From Paraspadella gotoi (lineage: Eukaryota > Chaetognatha), in assembly GCA_051294375.1 (NCBI GenBank), contig CM119268.1, forward strand, positions 16,231,528 through 16,295,527: 64,000 bases of DNA, given 5' to 3'. Made by a program: the position numbers and the translations under genes. Below are positions 33,681 to 46,129 of the stretch, piece after piece (position 1 is the stretch's first letter; every line of letters begins with the position of its first letter). The notes below the pieces were generated by a model that worked only from the letters and a program-made list of their open reading frames with translations, was not told the DNA's origin and did not search any database.

Positions 33681-34381
33681 ATGAAATTGGTAACAACCAA
33701 TATAAAATTATCCATTCAATATAATAAATAAATGCCTAATCTTGCCCTGAACTTTGGACAGGCTTTGGTGGTTTAAGGCCTCCATACTCTTACAAGAACT
33801 AATGACATGCAGGTCCTGCAAGCTTTCCAATCAAGACTCTCTCACAGTCTCGTTATTTTCACTCCCAGAGTAACCATGGCTTCCCCTATCAATGAAGTGG
33901 AAAATTATTAAAAGAATGTTCAATTGTATGAAAGACACTCCCTTAAGTATTAGATCGGGGGAATACTTATTGTACTCACGCATATGCATCAAAATACAAG
34001 GAGCTGATTTTATGAAATTTGGTACAATCAATTATAAAATTATCCATTCATCTTAATAAATAAGCTATCTTGCCCCTGACTTTGGACAGGCCTTTGGTGG
34101 TTTAAGGCTCCATCCTCTTTTACAAGCAATAATGACATAGCAGGTCCTGCAAGCTTTCAATCAAGACTCTCTTCAACAGTCTCGTTTATTCACTCCAAGA
34201 GTACCTGAGCTTCCCTATCAATGAAGTGGAAAATATTTCAAAAGAATGTTTTTCAATTGTATGAAAAGACCACTCCTAAGTATTCAGATCGGGGAATACT
34301 TTTGTAATCTCCGCACTAAGCATGGCAAATACAGGAGCTGAATTTTATGACATTGGGACACCAATATAAAATTATCCATAT
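33681..34381 (+). repeat. R repeat: two tandem ~333-bp units plus a partial third
   Basis: Units start near 33681, 34012 and 34346, each with ACAACCAATATAAAATTATC-like starts, CTTTGGACAGGC, CAGGTCCTGCAAGCTTTC and TATCAATGAAGTGGAAAAT. The copies differ by many one-base indels. A 20-base word from the unit start also occurs alone, inverted, near 59036-59058. Confidence 0.85.
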
Positions 34382-34930
34382 TAGGTAAAATCTCGGATTT
34401 AGATACAAGAATATATAGTCTTAAAAATTACAGATATTTTACCAATATATTAGTATCATGAGATTATTCATATTTTATTTTGATTAGCATATCCGAGTCA
34501 GCTCCGTAAAACATGTATATGATGGTCATAACAGTCATATCTTAATATATCAATATATAATTATCATAAATTTTTTTCAATGAATTTCAATCCCTGATTG
34601 TATATTCGATTCAACTACGTAATAATCAGGGATTCAAAATCATAAAAGATCATGAAGACTGATTATTATAATCTAATTTTGCAAACCATTATAATCATCG
34701 AAATTACATTTCTTTTATCATTATTCGTTCTCATTAGCATATTCCCGTCAACTAATGTAGATATGAGAGAGTCGACTCAAATAATAATTAATTAATTAAT
34801 TAAATCTAATTTGCAAACCCATTAATAATCATGATAATTTTTTTATCATCATTTCCGTTCTCACTTAGCAATATTCAAGTCAACTATGGAGGAATATAGA
34901 GAGTCGACTCATACAAAGATCATGAAGCAC
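34380..34930 (+). repeat. Z segment (first copy) with a ~130-bp degenerate period
   Basis: AT-rich DNA in which a word like ATTAGCATATTCGAGTCAAC recurs near 34479, 34598, 34730 and 34865. It matches 35250-35805 overall. Confidence 0.75.
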
Positions 34931-35245
34931 TAAATGGCAGTCCCGGCCAATGAGCTGATGGGCTTCCTTCGCGCCGGTGATTTTAACCACTTCTAACCTC
35001 CAATCGTTCACACTGTAGTAAATATAGAATTCAAATTGTAATTTATTCACGTCTGCCTGGAAATGTAATACGTATATTTATTTTTTTAGTTATTATCATC
35101 TCCTTATAACTATTAATATAAATATCTTTATTATTCTCGTTTTATTATTATTATTAATTATTATATATCATATATTATTATATAATTAAAATTCTAATTA
35201 TTATTATTATTACTATGTTATATTATTATTATTATTTCTTTGCAT
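34931..35245 (+). pseudogene. X' segment: decayed copy of candidate exon 2 end and 3' flank
   Basis: It aligns with 33370-33670. The part matching Lys-Glu-Leu-Trp-Ala-Ser-Leu-Pro is altered by indels and a TGA, so it cannot encode the same peptide end. It is called a pseudogene fragment only if 32966-33462 is a real gene; otherwise it is simply a repeat copy. Confidence 0.35.
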
Positions 35246-35249
35246 ATTA

Positions 35250-35805
35250 GAGTAAATTCCAGTTAAGTAACAAGAAATATATAGGAGTCGTTAAAAATTA
35301 CAGATATTTAATCAATAATATTAGTATCATAAAGACATTATTCATATTTTATTTTGTTAGCATAATCCAAGTCGCTCCGTAAAAAAATAGTAGATGATGG
35401 TCATAAAAGTCATATCTTATATATCAATTATATATTATCATAATTTTTTTCATGAAATTTCATCCTGATTAGTATATCGATTCAACTATTGTACACGCAC
35501 TCAGCGGATTCAAATCATAAAAGATCATGAAGACTGGATTATTATTAATTAATTTTTTGCAACCCATTAATAAACATAGAATAATTTTTTTATCATATTT
35601 CCGTTCTCATTAGCAATATTCACAGTAACTGATGTTAGATATGAGAAGAGTCGACTCATAATTAATTATTAATTAATTAATTAATTTTGCAAACCCTTAA
35701 TAATCATGGAATAATTTTTTTATCATATTTCGTTCTCATTAGCATATCAGTCAACTATTATATGAGAGAGTGCGACTCATAAAAGATCATGAAGAACTAA
35801 TAAAT
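35250..35805 (+). repeat. Z' segment (second copy)
   Basis: It repeats the order of words in 34380-34930 (AAAAATTACAGATATTT, ATGATGGTCATAA, AAAGATCATGAAGACTG, GAGTCGACTCATA). The periodic motif continues to 35357, 35466, 35606 and 35738. Confidence 0.75.
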
Positions 35806-35869
35806 TCTGTAAATTATAAATCCAAGTTCTTTGCGTAAAGGCTGTGTACTGGTCGATAATATACATAAT

Positions 35870-36060
35870 ACTTTAATCTAATTTGCATATTCGAGTAAAG
35901 CATATGAAATTAAGTAAATTGAAATCTCGTTCGATTTGCGATTTAAAACTATGAAGAATCATGAAAATCATTAATGTTTTATTAATCGTATTTGTATTAA
36001 AAAGGATTTCTTTTATAATATCTTTTATCTGATTTGCATATTCGAGTAAAACCATATGAT
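35870..36060 (+). repeat. Two further copies of the periodic motif with octamer ATTTGCAT
   Basis: ATTTGCATATTCGAGTAAA occurs at about 35880 and again at about 36032, with the same spacing class as in Z and Z'. It contains the POU-type octamer ATTTGCAT. Confidence 0.6.
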
Positions 36061-37959
36061 ATTGGATCTTGATTTTGGACTATACAAGTAAGGGGGAGGA
36101 CGCAAACCTAAAATAAAACTATTTTATTCATTATCCGCGGGGAACGTTTTTTTAAATGACGTAGTAGTTATAATGGGACAAGATTTTTACACGCGCATTC
36201 AGCCAATGAATTTCAACTATTCTGCGGCTATCCGAGTAACATCTACCTGTAATATGCAAATTAGGGTCGAAGAAAACTAAATTTACAAAAATTGAAAGTT
36301 TAGAATCAACTATGATAAATAACCTGACTATATCTAATGTTTCTAAACTATGTTCAAAGTAAGTCTATACAGGAGCTCACTGGACCTCTAAATTAACAAC
36401 TTTATTGAAACAGCAGCTCCTATCATATCCCCTGCGCGTACCGGCCCCCACCAGGTACACATCTCTTCTCTTCCCCCTCTCTTTTCTCTTTTCCATCTTC
36501 ATCTATNNNNNNNNNNNNNNNNNNNNNNNNNCTCTCTCTATCTCTCTGTCTCTCACTCTCTACCCGCGTATCCCTTTTTCATTTTATTTTTTAAAATTTC
36601 TTTCCATTTTTTTTAGCTAAATTCTGTATTCAATTTCGTCTTTTTGGTTCCATCTCTTCAACGAATCCTCAACGGCTTCCAGCTGATGCCTCCATTTCTT
36701 CAGGTTTTTATTTCATTTTTTTCTTTTGGTAATAATTTTTTTCTTTTTATTTGTTTATTTTTCTTTTTATTTGTTTTGATTTTTAAGTCGGTCGGTCACA
36801 CTTACTTCTCGATCGGCGATTACGAGCTAAGATTTTGATTTGCTTGCTAAAGAAAAACCTACTTGTTATAAGTTAAACTTATTAAATTTATTATATATTT
36901 ATCTCAGTTTGCATCTGAACATTCAATTGAGAAAGCGAACCTATCTTTAAGATTATATTTCCTATCCTCTTATTGTTTCTTTTGAATTCTTTTGATGTTT
37001 ACCGAATATCTTATCTTAATAGTAAAGACCTTGTTTCCTAAGAGACCAGAAGGTAAAAGACATTATTCTTCGAGACTTTAGCTAAGTTTGTGATATTAAT
37101 AAAAATATTNNNNNNNNNNNNNNNNNNNNNNNNNNNNNNNNNNNNNNNNNNNNNNNNNNNNNNNNNNNNNNNNNNNNNNNNNNNNNNNNNCAAGAATAGA
37201 ACCCGAAATGTGGCTAAAAAGAAAAAAAAAGGAAGAAAAAAAGTTGGAAAACGAAGCACAAAAAATTTTTGTTAAAATATTTTTTTGGCAATCGGTGTTC
37301 TCTGGTTTTCTGAATTTTGTTCTTGTGTCTGGAAGAAAATCTCTAAGTTTCTCACTCTCATTTTTTTAAATTGATTTTCTTCGTTAAATGAAACTGTTGA
37401 CTTTACGTGTTTTAAAAATATATTCTTTGTGTTAGTTTCTTGGAAGAGAAACATTAAAGAAATCTTTGCTAAGTTCACTTTTTGCTTTAATCACGTTCGA
37501 TCAACATTTGTCAATCATTCTTCAGCTACAGCTAAGCCACAATCCAACCTAAACTATCACATTAGTTTGCAAATTTTGCAGTTCGTTTGCATGTAATGTA
37601 AAATGTAAAATGTAAAAACGTTTAAAAAGCCTCCCTATGCCTCTTTCTCTCTCCCTCTGACTCTTTTTCTCAACTCACCTTTCACACGGGCCATTTCACT
37701 GACTTTCCCACACACATACACTCAACGATCAATTCACGCGCCCCGTAATTCGTCCGCATCAAGTGGAGATTTGTTTCGAATTGCCTCAACTTCGAGACTC
37801 TTTGGAGGATTCATAATTTCCTCTCTCCGCTAATTCCACTTTATTCCGCGCATTAAAAGCGAAATTATAGATTCTAAGTGAGCGGAAAAAAAATTAGTGT
37901 GGGGTACAGTCACAATACTCTCTCTGTCTCTCATCTCTCTGCTCTCTCATCAGATCTTC

Positions 37960-37990
<31 letters not shown>

Positions 37991-38074
37991 ATTCCTCTCT
38001 CCTCTCTCTCTCTCTCTCTTCGCTGTCTCTCTCTCACACACACACGAAACACACACACAAAGACGGATTATGGC
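36061..38074. other. AT-rich DNA with two gaps, no gene recognised
   Basis: Gaps at 36507-36531 (25 N, beside CT runs) and 37110-37190 (81 N). There are T-rich runs at 36570-36780, a 9-bp ATGTAAA repeat at about 37593-37615, and a CT tract with a CACACA end at 37919-38060. The CT tract is immediately followed by the Q1 unit. Confidence 0.5.
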
Positions 38075-38705
38075 GCAAGCCGCATTGATCATCCATGATT
38101 ATTTTCGATCGCGCATAACGCAGACTCAAACTTTCAGTCCAGGATTTAAACTTTGGAAGCTTTAAGCTTATTAACGCAAAACGAATTATCAAAGCAGGTT
38201 AGGATATTCCTTCTTAAAAGTTTCTAGTACTTCACGATAGAATATAATTAATTAGCCATTCAATCGATAACGTAAATCTTAATAATCAATCAATCTCGTC
38301 ATTTATAATCAATAATCTCAGTCAAGCCTTTCAATTAAGAATTTAGGAGAAAAATTCGAGACGTGTGTTTTTGTGAGAAAGAAGAAAACATATATTAACG
38401 AAACAGAGTAAAATCAAAAAAGGTAAAAATAACAACAACACAAATACGTATTTACAATTGGCTGGAAAAGGTCAGCAAAGTACAAAGACTTCGTCGTCCG
38501 TCTTCGTTATTATATTCGTCGTCGGTCGTCGTCTTTGTTCGAATCATTTAGAGTTCCAAACAATCAATAATTTTTTTAAAAAATTAAAACCATTCAAAAC
38601 AAATGAAATCATTCGATAGATCCGATCATTCAAGCAATCATTTTAAAAATCTTTCATTCAGCAATCAGTTCAAGTCTATCACATGCCATTGTCCGACCTA
38701 ATCAG

Positions 38706-39338
38706 TAAGGCGTAGTGAATAGTTACGTACGAAATTCCTAAAGGGTCATTATGAAAACAACATAACCATCAGTTAACATTAATTTGTAAAAAAAATTAAT
38801 TTTATGTTTTTAATTTTCGCAGTAGGCTATATTTATATATAGTACTATCCTTAATAAAATCGAAAAAGTTTCAAAATAAGGCTTTTTCTTAATTTTTGAA
38901 TTGCAGATTTGAATTCCCTCGTCAAAAAGTTGATAAAGAAAAATATAAATTATTTTAAAATTCTCTCATAAGTGGGTTAAAAATTACAAAAACTATTATT
39001 TAATATTAAAAAGTTAATATTTCAGACTTAAAATATAGCTTTTTTTCTAGATTTTTGACCCACTAATGAAGGAATTTTTAAAAAAGAGTTATATTTCTTT
39101 TTAATCAACTTTTATGACGATCCAAATCTGCAAAAAAAACTTAGAAAAAACGTTTGAAATTTTAACATTTAATATGGATAGTACTAAAGTAATAAATATG
39201 GCCTAGCTGCGTAAATTGATAAAGTTATTATTAAATTTTTTTTATAGCATAAATGTTCATATAGTATGAATGTTGTTGCGTTGTCCCTCTATTTAGAATT
39301 TTAATTAAAGTTAAATTTAAGAAAGTTTTACTTCACCT
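38706..39338 (-). mobile_element. Foldback MITE inserted in Q1 (older copy)
   Basis: Same family as at 5511-6118, in the orientation of 2754-3361. It starts TAAGGCGTAGTGAA and contains CGCAGTAGGC (about 38818) and the matching inverted half. Its far end is decayed (ACTTCACC instead of ACTACGCC) and followed by about 55 bases of T-rich filler. Q2 lacks it: at 47441-47448 CATCAG joins directly to CCTTCC. A target duplication is not clear here, which fits an older, damaged insertion. Confidence 0.8.
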
Positions 39339-39597
39339 TTTTTTGTTTTTATTTTTAATTTTTTTTATTTTTTTTATTAATTTTTTTTTACAAGCCTTCC
39401 TTCTCTCCTTTCCGCGTTTCAGGGGAAATTTAAACCACCGAACGCGAAATTCCATGTCCAGGGAAACCGATTCTCGACTTCCGGTTCCGGAATTCAGAAA
39501 ACTCGGCCTTCCGACACCCTGGTCGTGACAACAAAAGGATTTAAAGGCGTCGGACGAGAAGAAATCAGGGATTTTTTTTAATGGGAAACGAAAGTAG

Positions 39598-40460
39598 TGG
39601 TGGCCGAGAGAGAGAAAGAGAAGAGAGAGAGGGAAGAAAAAGACTAATGCCTTTTGAAATTAATAAAAATAAAAATATTACCAAACTTTTTAATTGGGCA
39701 TCACGTCGAGATTTAACTTAAGATTAACAAGCCTGTTTATAACATTAAAATCAAGTCAAATTGAATCACTTTGAAAATATAATATATGATATAATTAATA
39801 TATAAATATGATATATATAGTGTAAATTTCGTCAAAATGAACCAGACGAAAGACTTGGATGCACCGAGACTAGATTATAGAAATACGAAAAAAGTTTAAT
39901 TTTTATTGAGAATATTTAAAAAAAAAAATACGAGAGAGTAGAGCAAAATAATAGAAAAGACAACGACTAAACACCACGGAGATAAGAGCGTGAGACTGGG
40001 GGAGCATCTGAACAGTGAAAAGAGTGCACCGTTTTCGAACACCGGAGAGAGGCACCACGGGTGAAGAGAAGGAAGCTGAAGGCGGGACATGACAGGAAAT
40101 CACAACTGGGGAAATTGCCAGGGAAGCAAACTAGCGTGAAAAAAGAAGAAAGGAGGAAAAAGAAGAGAGAGGAAAGGCAGAAGACAAGAGAAAAGTAAAA
40201 GGAATAAGTAGAAGAGTGGAGGAAAGAGATAAGAAAAAAATACGAAGTGGAAGAAAGCAAAAAGAAGATAGGAGAAAATAATGAACGAAGGAAACAAGAA
40301 TGGGGGAAGAGGAAGGAAAAATGGAAGGGAGAAGAGAGAAAAAAGGAGAGGGAGGAAATAAAAGGAAGAAAGGAGAAAGTGGGAGGAAGGCAGGTGAAGA
40401 GAATCGGATGGACGAAAGGGAGGAAAGACGAAATGAAAGGAAAAAAAATGGTTCGCCTTG
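39598..40460. repeat. Purine-rich C block of Q1
   Basis: A GA tract (39605-39640), an AT stretch with (AT)n near 39780-39825, then about 500 bases dominated by A and G with GAAAGG words. Open frames through it are low-complexity and unsupported. Confidence 0.7.
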
Positions 40461-40489
40461 GATCCCTGATGCAGCAAACGACCTGCCAG

Positions 40490-40560
40490 ATTCTTTTCTC
40501 TCTCTCTCACTCTTCTCTCTCTTTCTCTTCACATCTCTCTCAATCTCTCTCTCTCAGTCT

Positions 40561-40596
<36 letters not shown>

Positions 40597-41180
40597 CTCT
40601 CTCTCATTCCTCCACATTCTTAATCCGGCCAAGGATTTTGATGTAGCAGCTTCACACAGATTTTTTTTTGAAAAACCGCAAACGTAAAAAATAGTTTCAG
40701 TTTTTGGTCGTTTTTTTATTCATTTTTTTATTATCATCTCTCTTCTCTCTCTCTTCTAGTCTCTCTCTCTCATCGTCGTCTCTCTTCCCTGCTCTCAGCT
40801 CAATATGCCTCTCTGCTCTCTCTCTCATTCCTCTCACATCTACTATCGCCAGGATTTATTGATGTAGCAGCTTCACAAGTTTTTTTTTTAAAAACCCGAA
40901 ACAGTTAAAAATGTTTCATAGTTTTGGTAGTTATTTTTATTCATTTTATTATATTCTCTCTCCTGAACGTCTCTCGTCTCTCGTCCTCTCTCTCTCTTCT
41001 TCTCTCCATTCCTCTCTCAGTCTCTCTCATCTCATCCTCCCTCTCTTCTCTTCTCTCTTCGGTCTCGTCAGTTCATCGCTCTCTCTGTCTCCATCTTCTC
41101 AGATCTCTCTCTCATCTCTCTTCTCTTTCCGACTTTTTATCGACTGGTCTCTACCCCTCGGTCTTCCAACTCTAATCCTC
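40490..41180. repeat. CT tracts and duplicated TTTGATGTAGCAGC unit in Q1
   Basis: CT tract at 40495-40612, then two copies (about 40621 and 40840) of a ~220-bp unit. Each holds GCCAGGAT/GCCAAGGAT, TTGATGTAGCAGCTTCAC, a poly-T, AAACGTAAAAAA-like words and TTTATTCATTTTT, and ends in CT runs. Confidence 0.8.
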
Positions 41181-41821
41181 TCCTGTAAAGCGTAAAAAAA
41201 TCAAAAACATAAAATAATATGTAGGGAAACGACGTAAAGAAGTAAGTGTAAAACAAAGTGATAAAAAAAAAAGGCGTTTCCGTGTTTTTTTGGCGAGTGC
41301 CGCGACCGCGCCGCCGTGCCGCGCCGAGCGGGTCCCACGCCTGTTAAGTATTTGTCATCGGTTTAACCAATTTCCGGCCGGCGGTTGAGATCTTTTACAT
41401 AGCACAGAATGAAGTGTTTGGTTTTTTCTCCTTGTCTATAATAAAGCAATCTCCTCTTTAATTTTATATAAACAAGGACGATAGGAATCGTATTATTAAC
41501 TAAATTTCGAAGGACTGCTGATGATGCTCAAGTTACGTTATATTACTCTTAATTAAACACATGTGGTCCGGTTCATACTCACAAAAATATTTATACTTCT
41601 CATACGTATTCTTCATAGACATATTAGACACATACGAATGCCGAATATGGATCGATTATTACGTATACAAATGTCAAAGGAGGCTCCTCAGGGTTATACT
41701 CTTTAACGAACCTTATGGTCTGAAGCAAATGTTGCTTCTCAGTTTTCCTATCAAGAATAATCGACTGTTACCTTCTGCTTTCTTTCTCGTCTATCCAAGA
41801 GCGCACAATCAGCTCAACATG

Positions 41822-41862
41822 ATAATAAATAATAATAAAATAATAATAATAAATAATAATAC

Positions 41863-41923
<61 letters not shown>

Positions 41924-41932
41924 TGTTTTACA
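41822..41932. repeat. (AAT)n microsatellite in Q1
   Basis: About 110 bases of AAT with a few interruptions. Equivalent arrays lie at 49611-49702 and 53811-53905. Confidence 0.92.
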
Positions 41933-42237
41933 ACCATATTGGTTATATTGTGAATTAAATGTATCTATTAAAGGGTTAATTTTGTAATCTATTGCCCCTC
42001 CTCCCCCCCCCACCCCAAGGCATCCCCTCATCGCTGTTGGTTCCACTTTCAAGCCCTCCCAGAGCCTCTGTTGCTAATGAGAAAATGGTTTACTTTACTT
42101 CTTCGAGGACTTGAAAAACCATTCATTATGGTGGATCATCCGTGTCGTGAAGGCGTGAAGGCGTGGAGCTAAATACAGCGCGAAAAGTTTTTCAAAACTC
42201 GTGTCTCTCTACCCGTCACGACCATAAGAGTACAAAT

Positions 42238-42334
42238 AATGTAAAAACTAAATTGTAAAACTAAATGTAAAAACTAAATGTAAATACTAAATGTAAAATA
42301 CTGAATTTAAAATAAAATGTAACACGTAAAACTA
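42238..42334 (+). repeat. 12-bp minisatellite in Q1
   Basis: Unit TAAAACTAAATG, degenerate. Equivalent arrays lie at 49937-50020 and 54129-54235 in Q2. Confidence 0.85.
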
Positions 42335-42663
42335 GAAATTATTTCGCGTGAAAAAATACCGACGCGTCAAAAAACGTGATTGAACAAAGAATAAAAGTAT
42401 TCGAAAATGATTCATTAAAGAAGCGCGCCGGTGTATGGTGGTGAGGCGAACCGTGAAAGCCAACGTTCACGTGATGCCACGAATGACTGACACAAAATAA
42501 AACGAGAAGGCTTCGAAAACACGAGTAATCGATACAGGTCCATAGTGTGGGAGCTGCCGCGTACGGACCCCTCGTTCTGTTAGACCAGCGCGATCGGGCG
42601 AAGTAAGACGACGCTTCTCGTGAGGAGAGATAAATCGAGAGATAGTCAGTAGTTATAGGGGGT

Positions 42664-42675
42664 AAGAGAGAGAGA

Positions 42676-42730
<55 letters not shown>

Positions 42731-42768
42731 AGAGAGAGGAGAGAGAAGGAGAGAGAGAGAGAGAAAGG
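42664..42768. repeat. (GA)n tract in Q1
   Basis: About 105 bases of GA with short interruptions. The Q2b equivalent is at 54443-54546; Q2a has only a short remnant near 50235. Confidence 0.92.
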
Positions 42769-45700
42769 AACGTGAGGCCATTCTTGTCTTCCCTAAGTTT
42801 TGATGTACGGGGCTAAATCCCCATTATGTGCGGTGGAAGAAAAAAGGATTTTTATTCGGCTGAAAGGTTCAATGACCCTGAAAACTAATTTGGCGAATCA
42901 GAACCGTCGACCATCTGAGCGAAACGAGGCTGATTATGGGGGAATCCATTCTACATCCTCTCGCTCTCCGGACCCGTCGACGACACGAATTTGGGCTAAC
43001 AAACACCACCGATTTTCGCAAACTTTTAAAAATAACGGATGTCTATTTCACAACTCGACAGAAAATTGACAAAATTTTTATAAGAGAATGCCAGTGATAA
43101 ATATAATCACCGTCGCTCATTATACCGGCATCGGTAGAAATCGGTTTAAATTAGACTAGTCAATCAGAAATTCAATCCCACGCCGACCTATCGGCTATAT
43201 TCACAAATCGCGCTTTTATAATCCCGATCGCTTCGGTATTCAAATATCACCAAAGATCACTAAAATGAACCAATCCACTTGGCTTCATATTCGAGATTAG
43301 CGATTGTGAAAATTGGACGAGTTGTTGTCGGGGAGGAGGGAACGGCGAGTGGAGATTTGTTTGAACGCGGTGGGAGCGAAGAGCCGATGAAACCGTTGAG
43401 AAGTAAGTGAGTGATAGAGGGTGAAAAAGGTAAGTCAGTAAGGTGAGATGAGGACAAAAACGTGAGTAAGAGAAGAAAGGGAAGAATATAATGGAGGTTA
43501 TGGGAGAGAGAAAGAGCTAAGGAGGAGAGGTAAAGATTAAAATGTTTTGGAGAAAACGGACGACCACACGATGGCGAGGTTGACTAAACGGGGTCAAAAG
43601 AAAGCAGCAAGAGGACGGATAATGAAAACGATGACTAATTCTGAAGAAACACTAAAGAGACAAAAAACAACGAACGGACCGAACGACGAAACAAAGAGGA
43701 ACCGAACGAGGAATGACGACGACGACGACGACGACGCCGCCACGATTCGCTGCAAAATAAAGAAGGTGACTCATCAGAATTCTACATCTCGCCTCTTCAT
43801 CGTTGAATACCAAATTCCGATCCCCAAAAGATTCCAGGAGGCGTTTTATTTGGAATATTCTTCTATCTCTGCTCTCTGCTCTCCTCCTCTCTTCTCTTCA
43901 ATCCTCTCTCTCGTCGTCATCTTACCGTCTCTCTCTCCCGATCATCTCTTCTCTCTCTCTCGTCATCTCTCTCTCTCTAGGAAGTTTTGATTTATTTTCT
44001 CTTGTCTTTTTTTGTGTTGTAACCTCACTTAAACACAGAAGGAAGTTTAAATAGAATTAGAGTCGCCCTACTTGGAAACAATGAATAATAAATGATCAAT
44101 ACGGTTGTCTTCTAACCCTTTACAAGTTTCAGTTTATTTCAAACTGTTCACCGCTAGATTTCCTCCTGTCTGTCCGGAAAAAAGAAAAAAACAAAATCAC
44201 CCTGTCCTTTTCTCTTCCTTTGTTTGAACGCTGGCGCTTCGAGAAAAAAAAAAAGCCCGTCAAGGGTTTTTTGAAAATTAGGCCACTGATTGTATGGTTC
44301 CTCCTATTCTCTCCTTTTTCTTTCCTTTTTTTCCTTTTCCTCTTTTCTTCCATCTTTCGTTCTAAGAACTTTTTTTGACCGAATTTACTCACCTTTTCTC
44401 CGTTCCATTTCCTCATCGTTTTTCATTCTTTCCATATTTTTTTCATCGGAAATTTTCTCCCATCTTTCCCTTCTTAACTTCCACCTCTTTCGGAAACGCC
44501 ATTCGAAGGCACTCGCCTCCTATTCCCCGCCAACCATCAACCGCGCGTTCACACAGAAACCTACTACTTCATAACTTTCGCTAGAAGACCGAATTTTTTT
44601 CCGTCTCGGCATTATTTTTTTTCTTTTCTCCCTCCTCTTTCCTCTCTCTCTGTCTTCTTTCTCTCTTCTCTTCCCATCCTGACTCTCAGTCCTCTCTCTC
44701 TCTCTCTACTCTCCGTCTCTCTCTCTTCTCGCTCTTCTCTCATCTCCCAGTCCTCTCTCTCTATATCAAAATCGTCTCCCTATACACTCTCTTTCCTTTC
44801 CTTCCCCCCTCTCTCTCTCTTCCCTCCCTTTCCTCCCTAATCTCTCCGTGGCCCTTTACCTCCCCTCTCCTTCAAATAACGCGCGCTCAATCTTGAGCCG
44901 CTTAACTCACGCCATTCTTTCCTCTCTTCTCTGCGCGGTTGAGAGGGGAAAAAACACCCCCTCCGCTTCTCTCTCAAGAATTTCAAGCAGACCTATCTTT
45001 CAACCTAATTGGTCCTCAAAACAAAATCAGATTATTCATTTGGGAACTGGTCTTAATAGACTATTAACTTTTTGTAGAAACATATTGTAAAAACTTTTTG
45101 TTCTTGTTAAAATTTAGTTCCGTAAAAAATTATATCAATGCTAAATACAAAATGATTTAATTTTGAAATTAACTACTTTATTTTTATTAATTTTTCAGAA
45201 AAAAAATAATTTATATATTATTTCTAATTTTTAGCTCTAATATATGCTAGGGGAAAGGATGTGTTTGTTGTTTTTAGTTTGCGCAACTAACAAGATTAAA
45301 AACAATTTGTTATTGTTCACCAGGTTCCTGCCACCGATCCACCCGTCACCCATCCTAAAACCGCCCATTCAACCCGCCACCTTTCGCGTTCTCAATAATT
45401 TCAAAACCCAAAACCCCTTTTCGGGATTCGTCCACCTCAGCCGCCGTCGTTTCAGCGCGACGACGACGACCCAAATCGCCGACCGATCATTTTCTAAAGC
45501 GTCTTTTTGGTGACGAACGAGCTTGTGCAAATCTTGGGGGCCGACGGCGTTTCCCAGGACAACGCGAGGGCAGCGGCGTTGGGCGGCGGGGAGCGGTTGG
45601 CAGGGGCGGCGGTTGGCGGGCGGGGCGTTGGCTGGCGGCGTTGGCCAGACACGTTGACCGCTGGTGACACATTCGTGTTTCGTCAGACGGTTTGTTCCTC

Positions 45701-46129
45701 GATTTTCCCATGTTGTTATTGCATCTGCCGGTCGCTCTGGTGGTGATGGTCGTGGTTTGCCCGTTGTTTCTCTTTGTCGTTGGTGTTGGATGTTGCTTTT
45801 TCTTTCCAAAGCAGTTGATGTTGTCCTTATGTGATGAGGTAAACTTGATATTTTTGTTTTCCTTGTTCGTTATTAATTTTATAGCGACGTGTGCTCGCTT
45901 TAATTCGATGTTATTAAACTACTTTTAATGTTGGTCTTGTTTCGCAGGTGGGTACTATGGTTTGATTCTGTCGGGTCTTGCATTGGCCGCTTTAAGAGTT
46001 GTATGCTCTGTACGCGTTATTTATAGCCGAAGGATAAAAGAAAGTAAAAAAAAAAAATAGAAAGGGAGAATAACCGAACTTTTATTTTCTCAGTTCATCC
46101 ATTTTTTTCGAACATATGATTTATTGAAT

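Noticed and set aside
41561-41866. A 101-residue frame with plausible composition in Q1 block D
   Set aside because: It starts at GTG, and the two Q2 copies of the same DNA have frameshifts and stops.
42800-43069. An 89-residue frame in Q1 with partial counterparts in Q2a and Q2b
   Set aside because: The counterparts share short peptide words but shift frame repeatedly, and there is no purine-any-pyrimidine codon bias.
43547-43990. A basic 147-residue frame in Q1 with an Asp run
   Set aside because: The frame is broken in both Q2 copies, the Asp run is a GAC microsatellite, and the end reads through CT repeats.
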